Shown in pieces: positions 63,032 to 64,000 of a DNA stretch of 64,000 nt (its first letter is position 1; each line of letters opens with the position of its first letter). The translations under genes were made by a program, and so were the position numbers. Below the pieces are notes generated by a model. It was given only the letters and a program-made list of their open reading frames with translations. It did not search any database and had not been told where the DNA came from. This DNA comes from Neckera pumila. Lineage: Eukaryota > Streptophyta > Bryopsida > Hypnales > Neckeraceae. The stretch covers positions 3,410,001 through 3,474,000 of the forward strand of contig OZ018415.1 in assembly GCA_963969595.1 (NCBI GenBank). Direction: 5' to 3'.

Positions 63032-64000
63032 CTGTACAAGCTTAGAGGTGCTGTAAAATCAAAGAAAGACATGGAAGTAACACATATACTAGCACAAGGT
63101 CTTCTAACAATAGCAGGATACTTTCCTATGTATCACTTCACTTGAAATGGAGCTCCACTACAACATTGAATTGTCTTTTGGGAACTTTGCATTTAATGGT
63201 AGAAATTAAAATTGCCACCTTCTTAATATTCAATGGTTCTCTTGTAGTAAATGGAGAGTGCCAGTTTTGCTCCAAAGTAGAATCAATGAGCATTTGTAAA
63301 TGCCCTACCAATCTCTGAAATCATACTTAAGGAGTTGCAAATAGGCCCCAATTATGTATCTAATTTTTTTTTCCTCATTGCATAATCCTTTAGCCGTCAC
63401 CTAACCACTCGTATTCAAGTACTTTATTACGATTTGTACGCGTCTGTAATAAAAGTGATATATTCAAAAGCCATCATTTCTCATTCACTGACAAGTTCCT
63501 ATACATATTTATACTATTTAGGTGCTTCTTTTAGCTGGCGATTTAAGGCACTGCGCGATTGTGGGGGTGTCCACCTTATCTTCGTGTGGGAAAAAATTTG
63601 AAAAATTTCAGCAATGGCATAAGGGCATACTCCTAATTCTGACCGCAATGGGGTCTTTTACCTTATCTGAACAGTTGCACGTTCTGTTATACGGTTTCGT
63701 TTTGAATTTTTACGTTGCCGAGCCGCATCTTGGGTTTCTTCGTTCCATTCCTTTTTAGCTGATAGCGTATTTGTCACTTGAAAGTAAATGGTTATCCAAA
63801 AGAACTTGTGCTGAAGGAGTTTCACGTGATCAGGGCGGAAATCCCAAGGCTGGGACGTAATACAAAAGTATGTGGAGTTTTTTCTTCAATTTCTGAACTT
63901 GTTTGGAATCAATGGATTTCTTCTGAATCCGAACTTCCAAAATTTGTGACACTGCAGAGAGTGACAGATGACCGAATAGTAATGAGAGGCAATCTACTAT
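63032..64000. other. Flank of the transposase; no gene recognised
   Basis: A small open frame at 63522-63758 (+) is unremarkable. The right end of the transposon should lie here, but I could not identify an inverted match on the other side. Confidence 0.4.

Noticed and set aside
63530..63760. Possible terminal inverted repeat of the pogo-type element
   Set aside because: No inverted match could be found on the other side of the transposase by eye.

Overview
This window looks like nuclear DNA of a land plant. Genes are split by GT-AG introns, coding islands are separated by long AT-rich stretches, and the recognisable proteins belong to plant-type families. The compact genes, the AT-rich repeat-filled spacer and the pogo-type transposase would suit a non-seed plant such as a bryophyte, but that placement is an inference and is weak.

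Layout. (1) 0.1-8 kb is a gene island. It holds a three-exon gene for a ~65-residue membrane protein (+), then on the minus strand an eleven-exon HAD-family 5'-nucleotidase-domain gene that appears broken (in-frame stop in the catalytic-motif exon, GT to AT at one splice donor). Two minisatellites follow. (2) 8-12 kb is AT-rich spacer. (3) 12.2-17.7 kb carries a complete nine-exon M50B-like membrane metalloprotease gene (+), which can be spliced base by base into 236 residues with an HEASH zinc motif. (4) 17.7-49 kb is a ~31 kb gene desert made largely of decayed, mostly non-autonomous repeats. (5) 49-55.6 kb has an eight-exon gene (+) for a 964-residue coiled-coil protein with a basic patch and a C-terminal membrane anchor. 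(6) 55.6-60 kb holds weakly supported exons. (7) 60.5-63 kb (-) holds a pogo-type transposase that is one continuous reading frame broken only by four stop codons.

The most interesting content is in the desert. A family of non-coding elements of almost constant length (928-933 bp between flanking tetranucleotides) occurs at least five times in full, once more as an interrupted copy, and in several fragments. Each begins CCCCTAAAGG or similar, ends in its inverse, and sits in TTAA. Two further elements with different interiors share the TTAA target and related termini. Two internal controls support precise TTAA insertion: removing the 48.3 kb element restores the 67-bp period of the tandem repeat it interrupts, and removing a nested 912 bp insert from another copy restores that copy to 930 bp. 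TTAA targets with CCC-type ends are the signature of piggyBac-type transposition; no transposase of that class is seen here, so the mobilising enzyme would lie elsewhere.

The genes show no operon-like cooperation; they are independent housekeeping-type loci in a repeat-rich chromosome.
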